36,843 nucleotides of DNA from Rouxiella badensis (GTDB lineage Bacteria > Pseudomonadota > Gammaproteobacteria > Enterobacterales > Enterobacteriaceae): the NCBI RefSeq assembly GCF_002093665.1, contig NZ_MRWE01000045.1:1-36843 (forward strand), given 5' to 3'. Shown one piece after another: positions 18,825-29,665 of the stretch (position 1 is its first letter; each line of letters opens with the position of its first letter). The notes under the pieces were generated by a model. That model saw only the letters and a program-made list of their open reading frames with translations, searched no databases and was not told where the DNA came from. A program made the position numbers and the translations under genes.

Positions 18825-18979
18825 ATTGACCTCCCGCTGTTTGGAAAAGTTAACTCGTAAGTTTTCTGAATCTGCATAGATGTGACCATCATTGATAACC
18901 GATACCAACCTAACCTCGCCCTGAGTGCACCTTAGGTGTTCACTTCAGAACATGCGTAGCCCAGCCTGCCAAAACGCCT

Positions 18980-19558
18980 CTAGAGCGTCCGTACGTCGAC
19001 GTAGGCCATATTGGCCCTCTTGGCTGCTTCGATACCGAAATCGGCGTCTTCAAACACCACACACTTCTCTGGCGGCACACCGATCAGCTCTGCGCAACGC
19101 AGGAAGGTGTCGGGTGCTGGCTTGTGATTTTCTACATCGTTGGCGCCGACGACCGCGTCGAAGCACTCACGCAGCCCCAGATGACGCAGCAGTGCGTCCG
19201 CCATCCAGTATTCGCTGCCGGTGCCGACCGCCATAGGGCGACGCCCGTGAAACGCCTTTACCACCTCAATCAGCGGTAATGGCTGAACTGTATCAAGCAA
19301 CATCTCCTGCACAGCTGAGGTTTTCTCAGCGGCGAGGTGGTGGGGATCGAGCTCCACGCCGTTACTATCAATTATATGCTTTGCAATTCGCCAGGTGGGC
19401 GAACCGTTTAAAGCAGCCATATCAGCTACGTTGAACTGCAGGTTGTATTTCGATAATACCTGGCTCCAGGCTTTACGATGCGTCGGCTCTGTGTCCAATA
19501 TGGTACCGTCCATATCAAATATCAATCCTTCGTATCCCTCGTACAGCTTGTAATCCAT
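18980..19558 (-). CDS. yqaB: HAD-family phosphatase YqaB (fructose-1-phosphatase/6-phosphogluconate phosphatase)
   Basis: 192 residues (E. coli 188). Motif I is DMDGTILDTEPTHRKAW near residue 16, motif II is the GTGSE region near 116, and motif III/IV are HKPAPDTF and VVFEDADFGIEAA near 165-175. E. coli YqaB dephosphorylates fructose 1-phosphate and 6-phosphogluconate in vitro. ATG 19556-19558 gives MDYKLYEGYEGLIFDMDG; a GTG two codons upstream is possible. It lies between the tRNA-Arg cluster and gshA. Confidence 0.93.
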   Translation of the reverse strand: MDYKLYEGYEGLIFDMDGTILDTEPTHRKAWSQVLSKYNLQFNVADMAALNGSPTWRIAKHIIDSNGVELDPHHLAAEKTSAVQEMLLDTVQPLPLIEVVKAFHGRRPMAVGTGSEYWMADALLRHLGLRECFDAVVGANDVENHKPAPDTFLRCAELIGVPPEKCVVFEDADFGIEAAKRANMAYVDVRTL

Positions 19559-19705
19559 AAACACCGCCTGCTGTTAACAAATATGGGGAAACTACTTTAG
19601 CGTAAAGATAGGAAATTGTCGCTTTTTGTCAGGCTGGACAGCACATAGGGCGTAGGACAAAAACAGAGAGGATTGCGAGAAGATATCTTCGTGAAGCGCA
19701 GAAAG

Positions 19706-19727
19706 CAAAAAACCCGCCTAAGCGGGT
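19706..19727 (-). terminator. Terminator of the tRNA-Ser/tRNA-Arg operon
   Basis: Minus-strand ACCCGC-TTAG-GCGGGT (19712-19717 with 19722-19727) followed by TTTTTT. It lies 53 bp after the last tRNA-Arg and is preceded by a second 10-bp hairpin at 19737-19768. Confidence 0.93.
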
Positions 19728-19779
19728 TTTTTATTACGTTGAGATTCTGTCATCACACAATCTCAACGCTTAAAGAATA

Positions 19780-19856
19780 TGGTGCACCCAGGAAGATTCG
19801 AACTTCCGACCGCTCGGTTCGTAGCCGAGTACTCTATCCAGCTGAGCTATGGGTGC
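19780..19856 (-). tRNA. argV: tRNA-Arg (anticodon ACG), copy 3 of the operon
   Basis: 77 nt with encoded CCA. Acceptor GCACCCA/TGGGTGC, D arm AGCTCAGCTGGATAGAGT, anticodon stem-loop CTCGGCTACGAACCGAG with ACG (wobble A is normally deaminated to inosine), and T loop GTTCGAAT. Reads CGU, CGC and CGA. Identical to the next two copies and last before the terminator. Confidence 0.98.
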
Positions 19857-19971
19857 ATAACAATTCTTTAATGCAGTTCTTTACAGCAGAGTTACTTCAC
19901 CACTTTCACATTCTACCTTATCGGCCTCTGATGCTCACTTGATTGCAAATCAATATACATCAAAGAAAGAA

Positions 19972-20048
19972 TGGTGCACCCAGGAAGATTCGAACTTCCG
20001 ACCGCTCGGTTCGTAGCCGAGTACTCTATCCAGCTGAGCTATGGGTGC
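19972..20048 (-). tRNA. argY: tRNA-Arg (anticodon ACG), copy 2 of the operon
   Basis: Identical in all 77 positions to the copies on either side, with encoded CCA and anticodon ACG. The 115-nt spacers before and after are identical too. Letter naming of the copies follows E. coli and is arbitrary here. Confidence 0.98.
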
Positions 20049-20163
20049 ATAACAATTCTTTAATGCAGTTCTTTACAGCAGAGTTACTTCACCACTTTCA
20101 CATTCTACCTTATCGGCCTCTGATGCTCACTTGATTGCAAATCAATATACATCAAAGAAAGAA

Positions 20164-20240
20164 TGGTGCACCCAGGAAGATTCGAACTTCCGACCGCTCG
20201 GTTCGTAGCCGAGTACTCTATCCAGCTGAGCTATGGGTGC
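20164..20240 (-). tRNA. argZ: tRNA-Arg (anticodon ACG), copy 1 of the operon
   Basis: Identical 77-nt tRNA with encoded CCA. It begins only 8 nt after the 3' end of tRNA-Ser, so the two are cut from one precursor. Confidence 0.98.
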
Positions 20241-20248
20241 ATCTTAAA

Positions 20249-20341
20249 TGGCGGTGAGGCGGGGATTCGAACCCCGGATGCAGCTTTTGACCGCATACTC
20301 CCTTAGCAGGGGAGCGCCTTCAGCCTCTCGGCCACCTCACC
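20249..20341 (-). tRNA. serV: tRNA-Ser (anticodon GCT)
   Basis: 93 nt with encoded CCA and the long variable arm of class II tRNAs. Acceptor GGTGAGG, anticodon loop CTGCTAA with GCT (reads AGC and AGU), T loop GTTCGAAT. As far as I can recall it is identical to E. coli serV, and it sits in the same place, between csrA and the argV cluster. Confidence 0.98.
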
Positions 20342-20404
20342 ATACGCTTCTTTCGAATTGTGCTGACTTACTTTGTTTAAGCTCATCGGCACTGCGTGGC
20401 GCAC

Positions 20405-20432
20405 ATATTACTTTCCCGCACTTATAAGTCAA
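20405..20432 (-). promoter_or_regulatory. Promoter of the serV-argV tRNA operon
   Basis: Minus-strand TTGACT (20427-20432), 16-bp spacer, TAATAT (20405-20410), followed by GTGCGCCACGC, a G+C-rich discriminator as in stringently controlled stable RNA promoters. The 327-bp gap between tRNA-Ser and csrA holds this promoter and the csrA terminator; I see nothing else in it. Confidence 0.8.
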
Positions 20433-20625
20433 ACCCTTTTTTCCGAAGAATCGTTTGTTTGCACAATTCGCATCCAACCTGCGCAGATTACCGGCAAAAT
20501 ATGGCCTTTGATTGGTAAAAACCAATGTTTAATCAGTAAAAAGAGATTCAGGAAGTCTTGATAGTGGGAGAAGTTTTGTAAAGGAAAAGCGAGAAAACGG
20601 AAGGGGTAACGCTGAAAACGGCGCT

Positions 20626-20665
20626 AAAAAGGCATCAGCGCCTCGCCATCGACGAGACGCCTGAT
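20626..20665 (-). terminator. Rho-independent terminator of csrA
   Basis: Minus-strand stem ATCAGGCGTCTCG (20653-20665) with CGAGGCGCTGAT (20634-20645), one bulged G and one G-U pair, followed by GCCTTTTT. It starts 4 bp after the csrA stop. Confidence 0.85.
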
Positions 20666-20668
20666 AAA

Positions 20669-20854
20669 TTAATAACTCGTCTGTTGAGATTTTTCAGCCT
20701 GGATACGCTGGTAGATCTCTTCACGGTGAACAGAGACCTCTTTCGGCGCATTCACACCAATACGTACCTGATTACCTTTAACACCTAAAACGGTAACCGT
20801 AACCTCATCGCCAATCATGAGGGTTTCACCAACTCGGCGAGTTAGAATAAGCAT
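20669..20854 (-). CDS. csrA: Carbon storage regulator CsrA
   Basis: 61 residues; the only difference from E. coli that I can see is Thr for Ser near the end (SQQTSY). CsrA is a dimeric RNA-binding protein that represses glycogen synthesis, gluconeogenesis and biofilm genes by covering GGA motifs near ribosome sites. AAGGAG lies 7 nt before the ATG within TTTCAAGGAGC, part of an E. coli-like leader (AGACCCGACTCTTTTAAT upstream), which suggests the same autogenous control. A 9-bp hairpin (20897-20925) lies further upstream. It sits between alaS and serV as in E. coli. Confidence 0.99.
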   Translation of the reverse strand: MLILTRRVGETLMIGDEVTVTVLGVKGNQVRIGVNAPKEVSVHREEIYQRIQAEKSQQTSY

Positions 20855-21053
20855 TCTTTGCTCCTTGAAAAATTAAAAGAGTCGGGTCTCTCAGCATCAC
20901 AGGCATTATCTATCATATGCTGTGAAAACGTAAGCCATGACCTCCACATTAAATGGTCGTCAGCTTTGTACCTTAGCTACGAGTTAATTTAAGTTTAGCT
21001 GAAATCAGCGCAGTCGTGGCTTAAATAGTGAGAATCAACCGGTCGTTAAGACT

Positions 21054-21087
21054 AAAAACGCCATAATACACAGTTAATTATGGCGTT
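21054..21087 (-). terminator. Rho-independent terminator of alaS
   Basis: Perfect 11-bp stem AACGCCATAAT/ATTATGGCGTT (21057-21067 with 21077-21087), 9-nt loop, then TTTTTAG on the minus strand. It lies 22 bp after the alaS stop. Confidence 0.94.
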
Positions 21088-21109
21088 CTCGCAGTTACTG
21101 ATTGTATGA

Positions 21110-23737
<2,628 letters not shown>

Positions 23738-23876
23738 AAATGTCCCGGAATAAGGCTAAAAAGGTCGGCCCGTGAGCAAGATTAGCGTGATAACGTCCAG
23801 CTTACTTTGTCGCTCACGAACAAAAAGTGGGGATAAGATAAAATTTCTTCGCTGGGAAGTAAAATCCCGTATGCGT

Positions 23877-24491
23877 TCAATCTTCAAAATCGCGATAAAT
23901 AGACTGAATTTCTTCCTGAAAAAAACCTCGGTAGAGCAAATAACGTAAAACTTTCGACTTTTCTTTCCAATCGACAGGCAATGGCTGCCCAAATTTACGC
24001 GTCGCCAGCTCATACGCCTGAGTGCACCAATCGACCTCGCAATTTTCCAGCGCCAGGTTAATCACCTCTTTATCTACCCCCTTTTGCATCAGTTCGGAGC
24101 GAATACGCTGTGCGCCCAATCCCCTGCGACTGCGACCCGCAATGTAGCGGTCGGCGAATCTGGCGTCGTCTAGCCAGCCGTGCTCATAACAGTATGCAAT
24201 AACCTGCTCGACCTGCTCGGGACAAATCTCCTCAACCTCTTTTTCTTTAGCAGCGGTTGCGACGGTCGGGCTACTGGATTGTTGATTTTTGCGGTTTTTG
24301 TAAGAGGAAGGACGAGTAAAGGGCTGGGGCGGCGTCAGCAGTTTACGACGAAGCTCGGCCTCACCGTGGTCACGCTGGCCCAGCAGGCGCATCGCTCTGG
24401 CAATCAGGTTATTAAGCTTTTTGGCATTATCGTCCTGCGTGGTGGAAAACAGTGATGAAAACGCGGCGTCCTCATTTATGTCCTGAGTCAT
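23877..24491 (-). CDS. recX: RecX, regulator of RecA
   Basis: 204 residues, against 166 in E. coli. RecX caps or displaces RecA filaments and so limits recombination and the SOS response. Conserved parts are ARAMRLLGQRDHGEAELRRKL, YCYEHGWLDDARFADRYIAGRSRRGLGAQRIRSEL, and the C-terminal RYLLYRGFFQEEIQSIYRDF. About 30 extra residues rich in Pro, Ser, Lys and Gln lie between helix repeat 1 and the CxEHGWLDD region (about 53-88), and the N-terminus is longer. ATG 24489-24491 is chosen because AAGGAG lies 7 nt before it; an upstream TTG is in frame. It follows recA behind a terminator and is probably expressed by read-through. Confidence 0.95.
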   Translation of the reverse strand: MTQDINEDAAFSSLFSTTQDDNAKKLNNLIARAMRLLGQRDHGEAELRRKLLTPPQPFTRPSSYKNRKNQQSSSPTVATAAKEKEVEEICPEQVEQVIAYCYEHGWLDDARFADRYIAGRSRRGLGAQRIRSELMQKGVDKEVINLALENCEVDWCTQAYELATRKFGQPLPVDWKEKSKVLRYLLYRGFFQEEIQSIYRDFED

Positions 24492-24510
24492 TTTTCGCTC
24501 CTTAAAAAGC

Positions 24511-24542
24511 AAAAAAACAGCCTGGGTTGCAGGCTGTTTTTT
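24511..24542 (-). terminator. recA terminator between recA and recX
   Basis: Stem AAAAAACAGCCTG (24530-24542 complement) with CAGGCTGTTTTTT (24512-24524), 5-nt loop, followed by TTTTTTTGC on the minus strand. The recX ribosome site AAGGAG begins only a few bases after the T run. In E. coli partial read-through of the equivalent terminator makes recX mRNA. Confidence 0.94.
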
Positions 24543-24600
24543 AAGGCGACAATTTCTTAAGTACGGCCCTTGATGCGAAAGCCATACTCAGAACGGAGAA

Positions 24601-25710
<1,110 letters not shown>

Positions 25711-25763
25711 TCACTGAATGTTGTTGTTTGGATGCAAAGTTCACATGCAGGTAATTAGCTGTA

Positions 25764-25791
25764 ATTATACTGTATGCTCATACAGTATCAA
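25764..25791 (-). promoter_or_regulatory. recA promoter with LexA (SOS) box
   Basis: Minus-strand TTGATA (25786-25791), 16-bp spacer, TATAAT (25764-25769). The SOS box CTGTATGAGCATACAG fills the spacer exactly (25770-25785), so LexA binding occludes RNA polymerase. Box and promoter are the same as in E. coli recA. The -35 lies directly beyond the pncC stop codon. Confidence 0.97.
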
Positions 25792-25793
25792 GC

Positions 25794-26288
25794 CTATTTT
25801 TTCAAAAACTCGTCGAGTAAGGTTTGTAGCGAGAAAACAGCAGCTTGCAAACGTACGGCTTCGCGATCTCCGGAAAAAACCTGTTTGCATGCATAAATCC
25901 GACCATCTTTGTCGGCAAATCCAAACCATACGGTGCCCACTGGTTTAGCCTCACTGCCGCCATCAGGACCGGCAATTCCGCTAATCGATACCGCAACGTC
26001 CGCCCCCGCCGCATACCTTGCACCACGGGCCATTTCCCGCACGACCTGTTCACTGACCGCACCAAATTCTTTGAGCGTAGAATCGGAGACGTCCAGCAAT
26101 TCACGCTTGGCGGAGTTACTGTATGTGACGAATCCACGGTCAAACCAGGCGGAGCTGCCTGCGACATCGGTAATGGCTTTCGCCACCCAGCCACCGGTGC
26201 AAGATTCGGCACAGGTTACCCACAGGCCGGCCGCTTTCAGCGCCGCCCCGACATCAATGCTGAGCTGCTGCAAATGCTTTTCGGTCAT
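25794..26288 (-). CDS. pncC: Nicotinamide-nucleotide amidase PncC (CinA C-terminal family)
   Basis: 164 residues (E. coli YgaD/PncC 165). It deamidates NMN to nicotinic acid mononucleotide and so recycles pyridine nucleotides. The single CinA_C domain shows LWVTCAESCTGGWVAKAITDVAGSS at the N-terminus and VSISGIAGPDGGSEAKPVGTVWFG, the family signatures; the conserved Ser of AESCTGG is probably catalytic. The N-terminal MoaB-like domain of full CinA is absent, as in E. coli. Upstream of recA on the same strand; its stop codon touches the recA promoter. Confidence 0.95.
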   Translation of the reverse strand: MTEKHLQQLSIDVGAALKAAGLWVTCAESCTGGWVAKAITDVAGSSAWFDRGFVTYSNSAKRELLDVSDSTLKEFGAVSEQVVREMARGARYAAGADVAVSISGIAGPDGGSEAKPVGTVWFGFADKDGRIYACKQVFSGDREAVRLQAAVFSLQTLLDEFLKK

Positions 26289-26473
26289 AGCTTGTCCCGC
26301 AACAAGAAAAGTTTAAGTCAGACAATGTTAGCACTTCTCGCAGCCCAAGAGTTATGCAGAGTAACAAAGTACGGGAAGTCTCCCGAGACGTAAAAATGGC
26401 TTTCATTAGCAGGCACTGTTTATGGGAGCGCGCGCGCAGACGGGTGAAAATTGGAGAGAGTAAGGGAGAATAA

Positions 26474-26497
26474 CGGCAGCAACGACCGCTGCTGCCG
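26474..26497 (-). terminator. Possible weak terminator after mltB
   Basis: 8-bp inverted repeat CGGCAGCA/TGCTGCCG (26474-26481 with 26490-26497), 8-nt loop, 18 bp after the mltB stop. The minus-strand tail GTTATTCTCC is only weakly T rich, so termination is uncertain. The rest of the 227-bp gap to pncC holds a (GC)5 run at 26428-26437 and nothing else I recognise. Confidence 0.45.
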
Positions 26498-26515
26498 CAA
26501 TTGAGGGTTGGGATA

Positions 26516-27589
26516 TTAGTTACCCATGCGCGCCTGCTTCACCGCCAGACCCAGTTGCCACACGGCCATCGCGTACTGCGTGCTGTGGTTATAACGGGTA
26601 ATAGCATAGAAGTTAGGCAGACCATACCAGTACTGATAGTAGGTGCCCATATCCAGACGCAGCAGGCTCGCCTGCTGATAACCGCCGAGGGATCCCATTG
26701 GCGTGAGGCCCACCGAGGCCAGCGTCGAGACGGAATATTTGGTCTGATAGCCGTTTTCCAGCCCGGCAGCCTGACCGCTCGCCTGCACCGCAACCGGCTC
26801 ACCCGGCACCCAACCGTTTGATTTAAAGTAGTTGGCTACGCTGCCGATAGCGTCAATCGGGTCCCATAGGTTCACGTGACCATCGCCATCGAAGTCAACG
26901 GCGAATTGCTTGAATGCAGAAGGCATAAACTGGCCGTAACCCATCGCACCGGCGAAGGATCCACGTAGCGCCAGCGGATCGTCACCTTCCGCGCGGGACA
27001 TCAGCAGGAAGGTTTCCAGCTCACTGGCAAAGTATGCACCGCGGCGAGGATAGTCAAACGCCAGCGTCGCGAGGGCATCAATGATACGCGTTTTACCCAT
27101 CACCCTACCCCAGCGCGTCTCTACGCCGATAATACCGACGATAATTTCAGGCGGTACACCATACTGCTGGTAGGCACGCTGCAGCGCATCCTGATACTGG
27201 TCCCAGAAGGCCACGCCGTTCTGCACATTATCAGGCGTAATGAACTTGCTACGATAGCGGATCCACGCGCCGTAAGGCCCCGTCGGAGCCGGACCGATAG
27301 GCGCCTGGCGATCCATCAGCCGCAGAACCCAGTCCAGCCGCTTCGCCTGCCCGAGAGTATCCTGCAGCTGTTGACGGTCAAACCCGTGCTCGCGCACCAT
27401 TTTGTCGATAAACGCATTGGCCGCGGCATTATCGGCAAAATCCCCGTTAGGCAAAAGGCCGTTCTGCGCAGGAGATAGCAGGAATCCACCGCTCGGTGCA
27501 GTACCTTGAGCAGAAGGGGTATTTTTCGGCGTACTGCTACAGGCTGAGAGCAGAACAACCATGGGAAGAAGGGTAGCCAGGTAGCGCAT
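26516..27589 (-). CDS. mltB: Membrane-bound lytic transglycosylase B
   Basis: 357 residues (E. coli 361). MltB cleaves the MurNAc-GlcNAc bond of peptidoglycan to leave 1,6-anhydro-MurNAc, from the periplasmic face of the outer membrane. A lipoprotein signal ends LSAC with the lipidated Cys at residue 17 followed by Ser-Ser. The family GH103 core has GVETRWGR with the catalytic Glu at residue 157, then ALATLAFDYPRRGAYF, MGYGQFMPSAF, and the EF-hand-like loop DFDGDGHVNLWDP. Single gene between yjdM and pncC. Confidence 0.97.
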   Translation of the reverse strand: MRYLATLLPMVVLLSACSSTPKNTPSAQGTAPSGGFLLSPAQNGLLPNGDFADNAAANAFIDKMVREHGFDRQQLQDTLGQAKRLDWVLRLMDRQAPIGPAPTGPYGAWIRYRSKFITPDNVQNGVAFWDQYQDALQRAYQQYGVPPEIIVGIIGVETRWGRVMGKTRIIDALATLAFDYPRRGAYFASELETFLLMSRAEGDDPLALRGSFAGAMGYGQFMPSAFKQFAVDFDGDGHVNLWDPIDAIGSVANYFKSNGWVPGEPVAVQASGQAAGLENGYQTKYSVSTLASVGLTPMGSLGGYQQASLLRLDMGTYYQYWYGLPNFYAITRYNHSTQYAMAVWQLGLAVKQARMGN

Positions 27590-27697
27590 CAGATATCCGT
27601 ATGGCGATACAAAAAAAGTAGATCGTCATGTTAATGCATTGTTTGCAAAGAACAAACAGGAATGTTAAAGGGAAATTAAACAAACAACAGATAAACA

Positions 27698-27734
27698 CTC
27701 CGCCAGGCGGGGTTAAAACCAGGTGCTGGCGGAG
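27698..27734 (-). terminator. Possible terminator after yjdM
   Basis: Perfect 9-bp inverted repeat CTCCGCCAG/CTGGCGGAG (27698-27706 with 27726-27734) with a 19-nt loop, followed on the minus strand by TGTTTATCTGTTG. It lies 18 bp after the yjdM stop. Confidence 0.5.
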
Positions 27735-27751
27735 GATCCTAGGCAGGTATT

Positions 27752-28090
27752 TTAGTTTTTCTTAACAAACTCGGATTTCAGCTTCATTTGGCCAAAACCG
27801 TCAATCTTACAGTCGATGTTGTGGTCGCCCTCAACCAGTCGGATACTCTTCACTTTGGTACCGATTTTAAGGGTCGATGAACTGCCTTTGACCTTGAGGT
27901 CTTTGATGACCGTGACCGCATCGCCGTCTGCCAGAAGATTGCCGTTAGCGTCTCTTACCACCCGTCCCTCTTCTTCTGCTGCTGCCGCATTGGCCGGCCA
28001 CTCGTGACCGCATTCCGGACAGTTCAGCTGTTCGCCTTCCTGCCAGGTAAATTCAGAACTGCATTTAGGACAATGTGGTAATGATTGCAC
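27752..28090 (-). CDS. yjdM: YjdM (PhnA) family zinc-ribbon protein
   Basis: 112 residues (E. coli 111). An N-terminal zinc ribbon has CPKC (Cys7, Cys10) and CPEC (Cys24, Cys27). The C-terminal SH3-like PhnA domain ([26 protein letters not shown] to [10 protein letters not shown]) is almost identical to E. coli. Once named for alkylphosphonate uptake, it is not part of the phn C-P lyase genes and its role is unknown. In E. coli it lies elsewhere in the genome. Translation starts at GTG (28088-28090) with AGAGG 6 nt upstream. Confidence 0.93.
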   Translation of the reverse strand: MQSLPHCPKCSSEFTWQEGEQLNCPECGHEWPANAAAAEEEGRVVRDANGNLLADGDAVTVIKDLKVKGSSSTLKIGTKVKSIRLVEGDHNIDCKIDGFGQMKLKSEFVKKN

Positions 28091-28130
28091 GCTAACCTCT
28101 TAAAAAAGCTAATAAAGAAATGAAAATACA

Positions 28131-28154
28131 GAAAAATAAAAGACCTTAGTCTTT
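28131..28154 (-). terminator. Terminator of the aldehyde dehydrogenase gene
   Basis: Minus-strand AAAGAC-TAAG-GTCTTT (28139-28144 with 28149-28154) followed by TATTTTTC. Short stem but a good T-rich tail, about 47 bp after the stop. Confidence 0.65.
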
Positions 28155-28201
28155 GTCTGGGTACATTTTAGCTTTTTATCCTCTTTAAAAATACCCCCGT
28201 G

Positions 28202-29620
28202 CTATCCCACCAACAGCGTTTTAGGCTCCAGATAGGCCATCAACCCCCACTTGCCCATCTCGCGGCCTAAACCAGACTGCTTAACGCCGCCAAACGGCGC
28301 CTGAGGTTCGTGAGCCAGGGTATTAACCAGCACTCGGCCGGTTTCAATCTGTCGCGCCACACGGAGACCTCGCTCAAGACTGCCGCTCAGCACCATCGCA
28401 TTGAGGCCATAATCTGTATCGTTGGCAATTTTCAGCGCATCGGCCTCAGTCTCATAAGGGATAATCGACAGCACGGGTCCAAAAATTTCTTCACGGGCAA
28501 TTCGCATCTGATTATTGACCTGTGTGAATACCGTTGGTTTCACTAACCAGCCCTTATCGAACCCAGCAGGACGTCCTTCCCCACCGGTCAAAAGCGTTGC
28601 TCCTTCCTCTAGCCCAAGGCGAATATAGCTCTGCACGCGTTCCCACTGTTTGCGACTGACCATGGGCCCAATGTCGGTCTTCTCATCACGCGGAGAGCCG
28701 GACTGAATCTGTTCCACGGCGCGGGAGAAGGCCTGCTCGAACTCCGTTAAACGACTGCGCGGCACCAGAATACGCGTTCCGGCAATACAAGCCTGTCCGC
28801 TGTTCATAAACCCCGCCATCAACGCCATCGGCACCACGGTTGCAGCGTCGGCGTCGTCCAGAATAATGGTGGGTGATTTACCTCCCAGCTCCAGCGTCAC
28901 GCGCTTGAGCGTCGCTGCACCGCTTTCGATAATCCCCTTGCCCACCGCCGTCGAGCCGGTAAAAGAAATCTTGGCGATATCAGGGTGACGGCTTATCTCC
29001 GCGCCAACGACCTCGCCACGCCCGGTGACAATGTTGAATACGCCCGCGGGCAGTTCGGCTTTATGCAACGCCTCGGTGATGATTTGTGTCTGAATAGCGC
29101 TCATCTCGCTCGGCTTGATAACGGCGGTACATCCCGCCGCCAGCGCGGTCGCCAACTTGTTGCAGATAAACCCTGCATCGCTGTTCCAGGGTGTAATCAG
29201 GCCAGCGACGCCGACCGGGCAAAGGATGACCTTCGCGATACCAGCCTGCTCTTCGAATTCAAAGGACTCGAGCGTCTGCATAACCTGTAAAATGACGTCT
29301 GCCGGATAGCTCGCCATCCAGCGTGAACGCGCGGCTGGCGCGCCGTACTCGGTGATAATGGCCTCCAACAGTTCCTCTTCACAGGCCACCACGGCGGCAT
29401 GCATGCGTTTGAGTGCGGCAATACGCTGCACTTTAGTCGTGCGCGACCACTCCGGGAACGCCGCTTTCGCTGCCGCTATCGCCCGCTGAGTATCCTCTAC
29501 GTCGGCCAGTTGTACCGTGCCAATCATCTCTTCAGTAGCCGGATTAAACAGCTCGAAACGTTCGGTGCCGTGAGGTGTCAGAAACTCACCGTTGATATAG
29601 ATTTTGTCGATCTTTTGCAT
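28202..29620 (-). CDS. NAD(P)-dependent aldehyde dehydrogenase family protein
   Basis: 472 residues, the usual length for the ALDH superfamily. It would oxidise an aldehyde to a carboxylic acid; the substrate cannot be read from sequence. Catalytic residues are present: Asn146 in TPWN (oxyanion hole), Lys169 in IKP (cofactor), the FTGSTAVG turn, Glu244 in ELGGKSP, and the nucleophile Cys278 in SGQACIAG. The C-terminus has EEIFGPVLS and PFGGVKQSGLGREMG. GAGG is 8 nt before the ATG. Divergent from a LysR regulator 121 bp away, which probably controls it. The pair lies between yjdM and mutS; I do not recognise a specific E. coli orthologue. Confidence 0.93.
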   Translation of the reverse strand: MQKIDKIYINGEFLTPHGTERFELFNPATEEMIGTVQLADVEDTQRAIAAAKAAFPEWSRTTKVQRIAALKRMHAAVVACEEELLEAIITEYGAPAARSRWMASYPADVILQVMQTLESFEFEEQAGIAKVILCPVGVAGLITPWNSDAGFICNKLATALAAGCTAVIKPSEMSAIQTQIITEALHKAELPAGVFNIVTGRGEVVGAEISRHPDIAKISFTGSTAVGKGIIESGAATLKRVTLELGGKSPTIILDDADAATVVPMALMAGFMNSGQACIAGTRILVPRSRLTEFEQAFSRAVEQIQSGSPRDEKTDIGPMVSRKQWERVQSYIRLGLEEGATLLTGGEGRPAGFDKGWLVKPTVFTQVNNQMRIAREEIFGPVLSIIPYETEADALKIANDTDYGLNAMVLSGSLERGLRVARQIETGRVLVNTLAHEPQAPFGGVKQSGLGREMGKWGLMAYLEPKTLLVG

Positions 29621-29665
29621 GATGGATCCTCAAACGCACTCGTTAATAAGTTTTCAATATTGAGG

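Larger units (their letters stand above)
19780..20240 (-). repeat. Perfect 192-bp tandem repeat carrying tRNA-Arg
   Basis: Each unit is a 77-nt tRNA-Arg plus a 115-nt spacer (19780-19971, 19972-20163), and a third tRNA without spacer follows (20164-20240). I see no difference between the units, spacers included. The spacer has a short palindrome TTGATT-gca-AATCAA (19939-19953, 20131-20145). It indicates recent tandem duplication or ongoing gene conversion. Confidence 0.97.

Noticed and set aside
18825-18908. 28-codon upstream extension of gshA
   Set aside because: It starts with TTG without support. The TTG at 18824 has GGGAGG upstream and matches the E. coli start.
19673-20134. Two near-identical short plus-strand ORFs containing GAPRKIRTSDRSVRSRVLYPAE
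   Set aside because: These are antisense readings of the tRNA-Arg genes, a well-known source of false hypothetical proteins.
26428-26437. (GC)5 run between mltB and pncC as possible Z-DNA element
   Set aside because: Only ten bases; such runs are expected by chance in a G+C-moderate genome and nothing around it supports a function.
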